From Nostoc sp. FACHB-892 (lineage in GTDB: Bacteria; Cyanobacteriota; Cyanobacteriia; Cyanobacteriales; Nostocaceae), in assembly GCF_014698795.1 (NCBI RefSeq), contig NZ_JACJTR010000049.1:1-42757 (forward strand): a stretch of DNA of 42,757 nucleotides, given 5' to 3'. A program made the position numbers and the translations under genes. This document shows, piece after piece, positions 26,658 to 35,300 of this stretch. Every line of letters starts with the position of its first letter. Position 1 is the first letter of the stretch. The notes under the pieces were generated by a model that saw nothing but the letters and a program-made list of their open reading frames with translations, was not told where the DNA came from and made no database searches.

Positions 26658-26735
26658 TTGCACATCGCTTTTTTGAAAAATTGGTGTCTAATACATACAC
26701 CAACTACCCTTTAGCCACTTTTATCAAACTTACTC

Positions 26736-26765
26736 ATTCTCAATAACTCTAAAATTATTGAGAAT
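26736..26765 (+). repeat. Shared hairpin, copy 2
   Basis: The same stem as copy 1 (ATTCTCAATAA / TTATTGAGAAT) with spacer CTCTAAAA, followed by GTATAAT and TGTTGCAA. Confidence 0.75.
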
Positions 26766-26994
26766 GTATAATACTTTGATGTTGCAAACGTACTTCAAAA
26801 ATCTCGCTCAATCGATCAACTTCTTCAGTGAGTAAATCTGAAATCTCCACTGTGAGTTCAGGAGTCATTTTATATATTGAGCGTTAACTGAAATCGAAAC
26901 TCGTCTAACGCAACAACTACACTAAACACTTATAAAGCCGTGGACTTAGTGTAGTTTAACCGTAGTAAATCAGTCTCATCCGACACTAATATTT

Positions 26995-27152
26995 TTGGAC
27001 GGACAAAAGGACGAAAACAGTGGTTTTTTGTCCTTTTGGCCGTCCAATGAACGCCAACCCTACTCAATTGTCATGCTCTGCTGACAAATGCCCACCTGTC
27101 AACGGCCGTCCAAAAGGACAGAAATGACCAGTTTTTGTCCTTTTGGCCGGAC
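26995..27152. repeat. Unit 3 specific inverted repeats (GTCCTTTTGG type)
   Basis: Hairpin one is 26995-27047: GGACGGACAAAAGGAC pairs with GTCCTTTTGGCCGTCC at 15 of 16 positions and extends by TT/AA. Hairpin two is 27104-27152: CCAAAAGGAC pairs with GTCCTTTTGG, with partial outer pairing. Each loop ends in a T-run, and the two hairpins share sequence. Confidence 0.7.
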
Positions 27153-27223
27153 AGTGTTTTTGAAGAAAATCTTCTGTAACTTATATCCAGTCTCAATTAC
27201 AGCCACTTTTTTGAGCAATTTGT

Positions 27224-27254
27224 ATTGTCAATAAGACCCAGGCTTATTGACAAT
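27224..27254 (+). repeat. Shared hairpin, copy 3 (compensatory change)
   Basis: ATTGTCAATAA pairs with TTATTGACAAT, then GCGTAAT and TGTTGCAA follow. Compared with copies 1 and 2, both arms have changed (C to G on the left, G to C on the right), so the pairing is preserved. Confidence 0.75.
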
Positions 27255-27468
27255 GCGTAATCATGATATGTTGCAATTGTGTTTCAAAAATTCTTTCTTG
27301 AACTGAACCAAGTCCACATCGCGTCCGATTTTCCTGTTTTGGCACGATGACCCCTGAAACTCCTAATAAATAAGGCTTAAGAGCGAAGTAATCAAATTTT
27401 TCACCATTTTACCCAGGCTTGTCGTTACAAGTAACCTTTGCTGTTGACTCTGCCACTATTAAGTAGAG

Positions 27469-28320
27469 TTGTTCAGCAAGCCAGATGTGTCAGAGCAAAG
27501 TGATCCAGAATTAATTTCTTTAGCACGACAAGGAGATAAAGCTGCATTTGGTCGGCTTGTGTTACGTTATCAGCCGATGGCGCAACGCATTGCAGAGCGA
27601 ATGCTCCGCAATAAAGATTTGGCCGGTGATCTTGTACAAGATACCATGTTGCAAGCTTATCTTTCATTGGAGAAACTTCATCAGCCAGAGCGCTTTAAAA
27701 GTTGGCTATATGGCATTGTGCTGAATATTTGCCGCAACGAATTGCGCCGTCGAAAGGTGATCGTGTTTTCCATAGAAGCAATGCTGGGAGATTTAGCTGA
27801 TACGCCATTATTAATTGATGAGAATTCACCCGCTCCTGAGCAAGTAGAAGAACTCAAAGAACTCCGCATTGCTTTACTAGAAGCAATCGATTCTCTATCT
27901 GACAATAATCGTCAAGCAACTTTGCTGTTCTATGACGAACAACTCAGTCTACAAGAAGTAGCAGTTCGCTTAAATATTTCAGTCGGTGCAGTCAAGGGGC
28001 GTTTGCATAAAGCTCGCCACCAACTCAGACAACGTTTGCTACCTATAAGAGCGAAGATTCAACCTATTTCATTTAAGGAATCTAAGACAATGGCTACCAA
28101 TACAAATACACAAATTAAGCCAGAACTTTGCTGTTCATTTTGTAACAAAAGCAGTGAACAGGTTAATCTTTTGATAGCAGGGCCACCACGGGGAAATGTC
28201 TCTATTTATATTTGTAATGAGTGTGTGGATGTATGTAATCAAATTATTAGCGTACAAATTCCTCGGTTGACACAGCTTGAATTTGAGTCATTAATGAATT
28301 CAGACGAATTGAGTGACTAA
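27469..28320 (+). CDS. ECF sigma factor fused to a ClpX-type zinc finger
   Basis: Of 283 residues from TTG 27469, 14-96 form sigma region 2 (core binding and -10 recognition) and 130-190 form region 4 with HTH SLQEVAVRLNISVGAVKGRL. A linker ends near residue 207. Residues 220-262 are a ClpX-type C4 zinc finger: CSFC (222-225), LLIAGP, YICNEC (247-252), then VDVCNQII. The fused finger is unusual for an ECF factor and could bind a protein partner or sense metal or redox state. An in-frame ATG at M208 has AAGGA 10 nt upstream, so a separate 76-residue finger protein may also be made. The start is unsure: TTG 27469 or GTG 27487, neither with a good SD. It follows the inverted-repeat array directly. 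Confidence 0.82.
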   Translation: MFSKPDVSEQSDPELISLARQGDKAAFGRLVLRYQPMAQRIAERMLRNKDLAGDLVQDTMLQAYLSLEKLHQPERFKSWLYGIVLNICRNELRRRKVIVFSIEAMLGDLADTPLLIDENSPAPEQVEELKELRIALLEAIDSLSDNNRQATLLFYDEQLSLQEVAVRLNISVGAVKGRLHKARHQLRQRLLPIRAKIQPISFKESKTMATNTNTQIKPELCCSFCNKSSEQVNLLIAGPPRGNVSIYICNECVDVCNQIISVQIPRLTQLEFESLMNSDELSD

Positions 28321-28537
28321 AATCAGTAAAGAAAGAGAGAATTTTTGGACTCATTTTGACTTGATAAACAACTCGGTCTGCATCAGAATTTAGTTGTCTC
28401 GACAGCTTAAATTCCCGTGCTAACTCCCGCGCATTTCTCCCGCTCATGTTGCCACCGATGAGTTTGGCATCTTCACGAGATTCTAAATAATCTAACAGCT
28501 TGCGAAAACCTCTACCTTTAGTCTGCTTCCCAATCAT
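28247..28537 (-). pseudogene. Relaxase (MobA-like), N-terminal fragment only
   Basis: From ATG 28537, MIGKQTKGRGFRKLLDYLES and LIGGNMSGRNARELAREF match the opening of plasmid-mobilization relaxases. After VVYQVKMS the relaxase sequence stops and the frame runs on into the 3' end of the convergent sigma gene, ending at 28247. The histidine-rich metal site of relaxases is missing, so it cannot nick DNA. Its ATG overlaps the mobC-like stop by 20 nt, the normal mob operon layout. The break near 28330 marks where the sigma gene region joined. Confidence 0.75.
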
Positions 28538-28922
28538 CCTCTTCGTCTTCCTCTTCTGAATCTTCATCATCAACATCATCCGAGGCAATATATCGTCTGC
28601 ACTGATGCAGCAGTTCTAAAAGTTCTCTTAGTAGTTCTGGATCAGCAGGTAAAGTTCGCCCAACTTTTAAGGCTGTGTTAGTTGCCTTTACAAGCTGGTT
28701 TAGGTTGTTCCCGATTTGTCCTAACTCCCAATATGTTTGTAAGCTAATTTTACTCAGTCGTTTTGGTAATGGACGCATCAACGCATTACGTCTCATTAGT
28801 TCACTTGCTGACATCCCCGCGTCTTGTGATTTAACACGAATCATATCCAGTTCAATGTCGCTCAACCTAACTGGGAATATATGCTTTCGGACTAGAGCTT
28901 TAGACTGCTTGCGATTCGCCAT
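28518..28922 (-). CDS. mobC: MobC-like relaxosome accessory protein
   Basis: The 134-residue protein has an N-terminal basic part and a ribbon-helix-helix-like segment, FPVRLSDIELDMIRVKSQDA, then GMSASELMRRNAL. The mobilization-protein stretch YWELGQIGNNLNQLVKATNT follows, with a very acidic tail (DDEDSEEEDEEDDWEAD). Proteins of this kind bind oriT and help the relaxase. The relaxase gene behind it is truncated, so this protein lacks its partner unless one is supplied in trans. It is probably functional as a DNA-binding protein. Start ATG 28922, no clear SD. Confidence 0.75.
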   Translation of the reverse strand: MANRKQSKALVRKHIFPVRLSDIELDMIRVKSQDAGMSASELMRRNALMRPLPKRLSKISLQTYWELGQIGNNLNQLVKATNTALKVGRTLPADPELLRELLELLHQCRRYIASDDVDDEDSEEEDEEDDWEAD

Positions 28923-29010
28923 AAGTTGAGAGATTGAGGGACATTGCGAGGGGGGTTTTTAGGGGGGTGAAACCCCACTGAACCAGCTTTGCCGTTCGAG
29001 CGCAGCGAGA

Positions 29011-29026
29011 CAAAGCGTAAGCTTTG
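29011..29026. other. Inverted repeat upstream of mobC, possible oriT region
   Basis: CAAAGCGTAAGCTTTG is a perfect 6-bp inverted repeat with a GTAA loop, 90 bp before the mobC start, where oriT would normally lie. A second GCTTTG occurs at 28986. The nick site cannot be identified by eye. Confidence 0.35.
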
Positions 29027-29125
29027 AGGCATGGCTGGCTTCAAGCCCAAATACGGGGGTGGGCGAGGTGTCGTGTGCTACGTATGTACGGAGGAGACAG
29101 CAGGGGGCTGAAGGCGGGAGTACAA

Positions 29126-29462
29126 CGGCGTAGCCGTGATGCTGACTATCCTACAACCTACAGAGGGATATATCAACGGCGTAGCCGGAATTTGAATCAA
29201 ATCAAGCAGGAGATAAATTCTGGTTTGGCGTAGCCACTATAGAGGAGATAAAAACAGCGAAGCTGCTATATAAAAATTCTCTGATTCAGCGTAGCTGCCA
29301 CACAATATAATAGTCTGCGTAGCTGTAATACGAAAAGATAATTCAGCGTAGCTGTAATAGTCAGATTTTTTAGCGTTAGCTTGAATAATAAGACCAGCGA
29401 AGCTGCCACACTAAAAAATATAAGGCGTAGCCGTGATGCGAAGAGGTAATTCGGCGTAGCCG
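29126..29462. repeat. Array of eleven 11-bp palindromes around GTA
   Basis: Sites start at 29126, 29177, 29226, 29255, 29287, 29315, 29344, 29371, 29395, 29423 and 29452, spaced 24-51 bp. The centre is CGTAG, CGAAG or CGTTAG. Flanks vary but mostly stay complementary: CGGC/GCCG, TGGC/GCCA and CAGC/GCTG. Similar short palindromes are common in Nostoc-type genomes, but this density is high. The stretch 28930-29558 otherwise has no convincing gene. Confidence 0.7.
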
Positions 29463-29558
29463 CAATAGCCGATTTTTGTAGGATTTTGAAAACTCTCTTG
29501 GTACAAATTATTTCAAATAGCCGATAATTATCAGTTAATCGGTATTCATGAGATAACC

Positions 29559-30056
29559 ATGAGTGAGCATCAGAATTCAGAAGTAATCACGAAAGAGAAG
29601 ATTGATAAGGCCATTAATCTTCTCAAGGGACAGAAGCCGAAAGAGCGAGAAGCTGTATCGGACAGAGAGGCCATCAGGAAAATGAGACGGTACATTGAGA
29701 AGCTGACTTCTGACAAGTACGGCTACACTTACGACGAAGTTTCAGAAATGCTGAAGGGTCTGGGCATTAATTTGACAGGCAGCAGAATTAAATATTTAGT
29801 AGGTGAGTTGAAAAAAAGCAGCCGTCGCCGTCAGAAAACATCTGATAACGGCAGTAGTAAATCAGAGAATGGGCCTATTGAAAATCAGTCAGCAGTTGTT
29901 GGAAGCAGCGAAGCTGAAGAAACACCTGTAAAGAGTACAAAGGGCAAGAAAAAACAACAGCCAGCAGCGCAGGAACCAGAAGCAAAATCAGAACCAACTA
30001 GAGAAACAAACAGGTCAGCTTTTATGCCAAAAATTTACAAAGATAACGAAATATAA
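29559..30056 (+). CDS. Plasmid mobilization/accessory DNA-binding-type protein
   Basis: The 165-residue protein has a folded N-terminal half with the pattern EAIRKMRRYIEKL..KYGYTYDEVSEML..GINLTGSRIKYLV, a small HTH-like motif often found in plasmid transfer or maintenance proteins (TraK/MobB-like). A long disordered, charged C-terminal half follows (PVKSTKGKKKQQPAAQEPEA). It diverges from the mob genes across the palindrome array, so it may bind that array or oriT. The name is a motif-level guess. Start ATG 29559 is preceded by a weak SD. Confidence 0.55.
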   Translation: MSEHQNSEVITKEKIDKAINLLKGQKPKEREAVSDREAIRKMRRYIEKLTSDKYGYTYDEVSEMLKGLGINLTGSRIKYLVGELKKSSRRRQKTSDNGSSKSENGPIENQSAVVGSSEAEETPVKSTKGKKKQQPAAQEPEAKSEPTRETNRSAFMPKIYKDNEI

Positions 30057-30066
30057 GCTGGTTGAA

Positions 30067-30222
30067 TTATGAGTTATATTTTCGATATATTTCTTTTTCA
30101 AGTTCCAGCTTTTGTTTATCTATTCGTATTACCATTTCATCATCTTTACCATACCCGTATGGGTCGGGTAAAAGTTGATATAAACCAAACTCACAACATT
30201 CTGCAATTACAGATGTCAGCAC
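30067..30222 (-). CDS. Small 51-residue protein downstream of the GNAT gene
   Basis: From GTG 30222 the frame reads VLTSVIAECCEFGLYQLLPD, PYGYGKDDEMVIRIDKQKLE, LEKEIYRKYNS and stop (first residue Met when initiated). It starts 7 nt after the GNAT-like stop on the same strand, so it is probably co-transcribed. The composition looks like real protein (helical charged tail). No family is recognised. It could also be the displaced C-terminal part of a longer neighbour. Confidence 0.45.
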   Translation of the reverse strand: MLTSVIAECCEFGLYQLLPDPYGYGKDDEMVIRIDKQKLELEKEIYRKYNS

Positions 30223-30229
30223 TATTAAA

Positions 30230-30652
30230 TTAAGAGTTATAGTTAATTAATTCTACTAATAGTCTTCCATCAGTTGTCATTCTTGTTCCTATAATTTTCC
30301 AACCAGTTTTTAATGCTAGTTTTAACATTGCTATATTGTTATTCTCTACAAATGTTAGCAAGTATGAGTATTGGGAGAGTAATTGTTTAATAGCTTGATC
30401 ATAAGCTTTATAAATTAATGGAGAATTTCTAAACTTTGGTAAAGCACCACCGAATTGTATATATATTTGTTCACTATTATGTTCGTAAAATGTCATGTAA
30501 CCTCCCAAGGTCTTTTGGTAAAAAAATAGAATAGCAAAGTCTATTCTTTCTAATTCTCTCGGTCGGTATTCTTGAAAAACTATCTGATGAATTTCCTCAG
30601 AAATTTTTTTAAATTCTGTAAAGGAAATTATTTTAATTTCTATGTCGCTCAT
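30230..30652 (-). CDS. GNAT-like acetyltransferase-fold protein
   Basis: The 140-residue protein shows a GNAT-like pattern: a central strand GGYMTFYE, a helix IYKAYDQAIKQLLSQYSYLL, then FVENNNIAMLKLALKTGWKI, the typical NxxxxxxxxKxGW motif near the C-terminus of N-acetyltransferases, and a final strand. The canonical acetyl-CoA loop (Q/R-x-x-G-x-G/A) is not clear, so catalysis is uncertain. A 51-residue frame follows after 7 nt. AT-rich composition and no SD suggest recent acquisition. Confidence 0.55.
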   Translation of the reverse strand: MSDIEIKIISFTEFKKISEEIHQIVFQEYRPRELERIDFAILFFYQKTLGGYMTFYEHNSEQIYIQFGGALPKFRNSPLIYKAYDQAIKQLLSQYSYLLTFVENNNIAMLKLALKTGWKIIGTRMTTDGRLLVELINYNS

Positions 30653-31058
30653 TTAAAATACTTGTGTGTTGACTATTTTAATTAATTAATAAGAAATTAG
30701 AAGTATTTTAGATAATAATTTTTTGTTATAAAATATTAGTATTTTAATTTTAGAGGATGTTTTAAAAGTATTATTACTTGCCTTAAAAGCTCACACACAT
30801 AACATTTTATACCCTTTATCTTTTCGGGATAGAGTTTCTAAAAGAGGAATGCAAGCTGGTATTTAGAACAATTTATAACTTTTTAAACATCCCCATAGAA
30901 AATGACCGATGATTAAACTTTATTTGAGAAACATTGGAATAAAAAAGCTTCTAGATTTCCTAAGTATTTTGTACTAATATCAACGAACACTTGATTGGTT
31001 GATATTTTTATAATTTTAGGAAATTTTCCAATGTAGCTTAATAAATGTCTATAAGTAG
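30653..31058. other. AT-rich gene-free stretch
   Basis: About 400 bp of very AT-rich DNA between the GNAT-like gene and the leader peptide gene. I see no gene, no long repeat and no clear promoter boxes. Confidence 0.4.
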
Positions 31059-31277
31059 CTATTTAGTACCACCTACACCTCGGGTAACTTTAGGAGTGCC
31101 TCCAAAGTTTAAAATGCCTTGACCTACTACAGCTATTACATCTTCTAAGGCATTACCGCCTTGAATAGCGTTTTCTTCTTCTTCGGTAAGTACAGATAGA
31201 ACCAGTTGTGATTGAATCAGATCTAGTTCTTCATTCGTGATTTGCGGAAAAACAGAATTTGCTTTTAACGTACTCAT
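31059..31277 (-). CDS. Double-glycine leader peptide (bacteriocin-like precursor)
   Basis: The 72-residue peptide has a helical acidic leader ending in LSVLTEEEENAIQGG, the classic GG cleavage signal used by peptidase-containing ABC exporters, followed by a 31-residue core, NALEDVIAVVGQGILNFGGT then PKVTRGVGGTK. The core is glycine-rich and lacks Cys, so lanthionine or thiazole formation from Cys is not possible. It resembles cyanobacterial bacteriocin-like precursors, but no exporter or modification enzyme is encoded on this replicon. The SD AAGGTG lies at good distance. Secretion and activity are inference. Confidence 0.7.
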   Translation of the reverse strand: MSTLKANSVFPQITNEELDLIQSQLVLSVLTEEEENAIQGGNALEDVIAVVGQGILNFGGTPKVTRGVGGTK

Positions 31278-31845
31278 AAATACACCTTTTTATTTGCTTC
31301 CTGAACTACCCCTATCTCTGAAGTTTGGGGGTTACAACAACGAGTATGAATCTTAACAAATGTTAAATTTTATTTTTCATTCCTCAGACATACATCGTTA
31401 TATATATATTAGAAAATATTTTTTTATCAGCCTTCCACCTATAGCAAGTAGACAAATATTCCGTGTTTTGTTGTCAAATAACTAACAATATGTTAAGACA
31501 GTTTTACTAACTCAGCTATTAGAAACAAGCAGAAATTTTTAGAAATTAGGCGTTTAATTTTTACGCCTCTAAATTATCACTAACTATCTCAAACCCTTGT
31601 AATTACGTTTTTTCGCAAATATCAAAGTTTTGTCCCAAAGATTTGAACAGTCGGGTTTTGAACTTTTCGGACAAGTCTAATTTATTAATGCCGTACATAA
31701 CAGTATTAAACAATGCTGTGGCACCACCCGTGACAGCACTTAGTACATTACTAATACAGTGAAGTGCAGTACAGGCAATGCTTAAATAAGGCATTCCACT
31801 GTACGCGCACATTGCACACACATTGAAAAGCAGTGAGGGCAATGT
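31278..31845. other. Gene-poor stretch with repeats before the RHH gene
   Basis: No convincing gene. A minus-strand frame at 31603-31875 reads a hydrophobic N-terminus and a charged tail, but it overlaps the start and SD of the plus-strand gene at 31846. The last 150 bp carry short repeats built on GCAGT..AGGCAATG (near 31768 and 31831) and an inverted AATGC/GCATT pair, suitable as operator for the next gene. Confidence 0.4.
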
Positions 31846-32148
31846 ATGGATGAAGCTGATAGCAAGAGCGTACAAGTTACAGCCTACTTACCAAAAGATG
31901 TGCATGAGCTACTCAAAGGCTGGATGGACGAAAATTACCAGCGTTCTGTCTCCTCTGCTGTGTCGCTGATTGTCGAACACTTTCTCAAAAAAGACGGTTG
32001 CCCTTTGGGAGATACCGACCTTGGCCCCAGAGTTGCGGCACTAGAGCAAGAAAATCTCGCGTCTCGGCTTGCCCAGCTAGAACAACAGATGCGGCAACTC
32101 AGGGAAGATAAGGTGAAGTACATTATTAGCACGTTGCTCTTACCGTAG
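31846..32148 (+). CDS. Ribbon-helix-helix protein with coiled-coil tail
   Basis: In this 100-residue protein, residues 8-50 (VQVTAYLPKDVHELLKGWMD, then SVSSAVSLIVEHFL) form an Arc/CopG-like ribbon-helix-helix, and residues 65-92 form a coiled coil (VAALEQENLASRLAQLEQQM). It should dimerise or tetramerise and bind DNA, possibly the repeats just upstream of its own gene. GAGGG before the ATG serves as SD. It converges with the replication gene, so a role in copy control is possible but not shown. Confidence 0.7.
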   Translation: MDEADSKSVQVTAYLPKDVHELLKGWMDENYQRSVSSAVSLIVEHFLKKDGCPLGDTDLGPRVAALEQENLASRLAQLEQQMRQLREDKVKYIISTLLLP

Positions 32149-32305
32149 AAAGCAGTAACCTTAATGCACTGATGCTGTACAGAGCTAGGGTGGGGCGTTT
32201 CAAGGCATACTAAACCGGACGCTCACTCAATGATTAAGTACCGAATCATGAAGGAGAGCATCTTTTGTTACTGATAGGTCAGTAGAAATTAAAAACTGAT
32301 AAATT

Positions 32306-35300
32306 TTAGAGCGTTACTGTCGAGTTACAGGTGATTTGCACCCTTGCAACGGTACTCAGAATGGATTCGTCTGAGTAAACTTCAGTAGGTAAACAACGCA
32401 AGATAATCATCAGCAGTGAAGCCCTAACAGCCGGGCTACATCTGTGTAAAACTCGCCGCATCGCCGTACTACCAATAACTTGGGCAACTTCCGCCACCCC
32501 TTCTTGCACAGTTGGGAGTGATGATTCTGATTCAGCAATCAACATTGGGAAGTATGTACGGGCTAGCCACTTTTCATCATCGTCTAAGTCAGCCAAATTT
32601 TTATTACTACCGCTATTAAGACTATCTAATAGTAGGAGTAATAATTTTTTAAAGTGCTGCCAGCCCCCCCATCTCTGGGTAAATCGGCTCACCCAAGCTT
32701 GGGAGATTTCAGCAATATTCGCGATCGCTGGTTGGGTAATTTTCTGTTTTGACTGCCAAAGCTGCGTTAATGCGTTGACGATAGCGTGTCCTGTTTGCTC
32801 ACTGGCGTTACCCGCTTCTGGGCAGAGTTGGAAAGCATCAACGCTTTCTAATTTAACTCCTGGTAATTCACGATCGAGGAAACCCAAATCATAGTCAGCG
32901 CAGAAGTAGAATGTTAGCTCCACATTGGGGCGACGATGTGAACGTAATCGCCCAATCTCTTGGATTATTTCTGCACGGATCAGGTCTGTGAGATACTTTT
33001 GGAAGGTGCTGTTTTTATCTTCCAGGTTAACCCTTTCACCAGTCATCACCTGATATTGTGCTGCTAAAACACCGATGTTTTGGTAAGGAATGCCAAAAGA
33101 AGCGATCGCATCACACTCACTAAACCTGTTAACACCACGCCCATCGACAAAGTGACCGTATTCTGTGTGGCCCTCGGAAAGGGATGCAATCTGTTTCCAA
33201 TCGATAATCCCAAGGTTGGGGCAGAGTTTTTTCAAGGTTTCTTTGAGGGCATTAACACGAGCGCTTAGTGGAAGAGAGCGATTTTTGGGCAGTTTACCCA
33301 GTCCAGTGACGTTGACGACTTTTAAATTGCCGTAGTCTGGGCGTTGTTGCTCAATGACTAACACAGGATCATTGATGCCCAGTTTCAATTTCAACTGCTC
33401 GGATTTGAATGTGGCATCAAGATAAATATTAAATTTGGCTCCTACAGCCAATTCAGTATGTTTAGGATTTCGGCGGTAAATGCTGAGTACACCCCATTGA
33501 GACTGAAAACTACCATCACCTTTCCAAGCTTCCAGGAAGTCAGGCAACCAGTAATTAGGCAAGTCAAGAAACTCCCTGCCTGCCGTTCGTGCGCTGTCTT
33601 TAACTACCTTTTTGGCAGCATAACGAGCCGCAGAGCTTTTTTTGAGTTGTTTATCTTGGGTAATATCAATTGAGTCCAAGTCTTCTAAGAAAGTTAAATC
33701 AGGTTCTGAGGCTTGCTGAATGGCTTCGATATCTAAACCTGTGGGGAAAGCCGGCAGCAGCGCACGGATGCTGGCATCATCAAACCCGTAGCGGTCATTC
33801 GGCTTAAGTTGCTGAGTTAACAGTTGGTGTAAAACTAAGAGTGCAGGTTGCAGCTGTGACATTATGTTTGGTTCTAACAGTAGCAGCTTGCCCACAGTGG
33901 TTTCAAAATCGTTGCGGTTCACATCAACCGAGCGCACGGGCTTGATGAGTGTGCCAGCTTCTTCCCATAATCGCCCAACGGTGAAAGTTTGGTCAGCAGC
34001 GTTAGTTAAGGTAATTGGTGTAGAGTCTGGGTGCGCTCTGAGTTCGGAATAATTTTGAATTGCTGTACGTTTTTGAAAGCGGAATCCAAAACCGTCCCCG
34101 TAAGCAAAACGGCACTGATTTTTAAGGGAACAACCGCCACAGATGGGGCTAATACCGCTCTCTTCAAAATCAAGGCTGCTAAAATTCTTGTTACGAAATG
34201 CGTTAAATAAGTAAGTCCTGTGACAATTGCCGTCAGTGTCGGCAGTTTCACCCGCTTTAGTCCACAGTTTAAAGTCCTCACCTAGAGGAGTTTTGCGGGT
34301 GGGGTCAAGTTTAAAGCCGTTGTGTCGCACTGGCAGGTCAATAAAATTCGTCTCAATGGGCAGTGTAGATGGGTTTCTGTGGTTGGCATCCTGGTAAATT
34401 AGTTTATCAACGCCGAATAGCCCCGCCGTTAATTGCCCTGCGTTGTAAGACTTGCCGAGTCCTGGATGGGAATTATCTAAGATTTGTGTCCAGCCCTTGG
34501 ATACGGCCTCTACCCATGCGGTGATATGTTCTTCTGGCTGGCAGGAGATAGAGATATTGCCTGTAACTTCAGTTATGTACGGGATATTGCCCCTTTTGTA
34601 GATAATTACATTGGTCGAAGGCGTGTCAATTTCGGGTTCAGGCTTTGGTGTTGGTGGGGCTTTAAATCCTTTAAATATCGAAGAAAATGGAGCGATGCCT
34701 ACGGCGGTAAACAACGCTTGCTTCAATAAATTTTGGAAGCTGCTCAAATCCTCTCTAACTCGCCCAAGTTCCCACTGTTCACGGCTAATTACTCCTTGGT
34801 CGCGTTCGTTATATTCATACTGCCGTTTAGGGAACCGAAAGCCATACTGTTTGGCAATGTGAAACAGTGTACCGATTGAGATTCCCCCACGCCGAAAACT
34901 GCGAATCTTAGCGTGGATGTTCCAAGTTGAGCCTTTGATACTGGGCGACCACTGTTCGGCGATGATTTCGGCATCCATTGGCCCGTAGTGATTGACCAAA
35001 GCCATCAACACCTGACGGCATTCGTCATAGTTACCGCTTCCTGGGGTACGTGGTGGGATGAATGAAAGCGCGTTCTGGATTAGCTGGTCAATGTCCCAGC
35101 CTTCAGTGAGGGAAATCTCACGCCACTCTTTACGCCGTGACTCAATTTCTTGGATTCTTAGCTGATACTCCTCCCGTTCATGCAGCGCGATCGCAATCGC
35201 CTCACTTATCCATTCTGCTGGTAAAGTGGCTTCAGGGTTGACTAGCGGGAATTCTGCCTCTGTACTACCGTAGAAAACACGACTTGCATCTTTACAAGCT

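Larger units (their letters stand above)
26041..27330 (+). repeat. Three-unit array of inverted repeats
   Basis: Three units of about 400 bp (about 26040-26420, 26440-26830, 26910-27330) share a layout: a unit-specific inverted repeat in two or more copies, then 90-160 bp later a shared hairpin, then GYRTAAT and TGTTGCAA. Units 1 and 3 also share a head (GTAGTTTAAC at 26062 and 26952) and a tail (TCCGATTTT at 26410 and 27326). It lies immediately upstream of the sigma factor gene. Details are in the separate entries. Confidence 0.65.
25198..27468. other. 2.2-kb gene-poor region with structured repeats
   Basis: No convincing gene is present. Small frames at 25385, 25757 and 26047 run across inverted repeats and have no ribosome binding sites. 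The region holds a hairpin (25264-25289), a long imperfect inverted repeat (25472-25598) and a three-unit array of inverted repeats (about 26040-27330). It is AT-rich from 25930. Candidate roles are replication origin, centromere or clustered regulatory RNAs. Confidence 0.6.

Noticed and set aside
26041..27330. CRISPR array
   Set aside because: Repeats are inverted, of three different types and irregularly spaced; no uniform spacers and no cas genes.
31603..31875. Minus-strand 90-codon frame with hydrophobic start
   Set aside because: It overlaps the ATG and SD of the ribbon-helix-helix gene and runs through its repeat-rich promoter. The charged tail looks protein-like, so a small real gene is not fully excluded.
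34006..34281. Extra minus-strand frame inside the replication gene
   Set aside because: It is an out-of-frame shadow of the 32306-35884 gene; the main frame carries all domain motifs.
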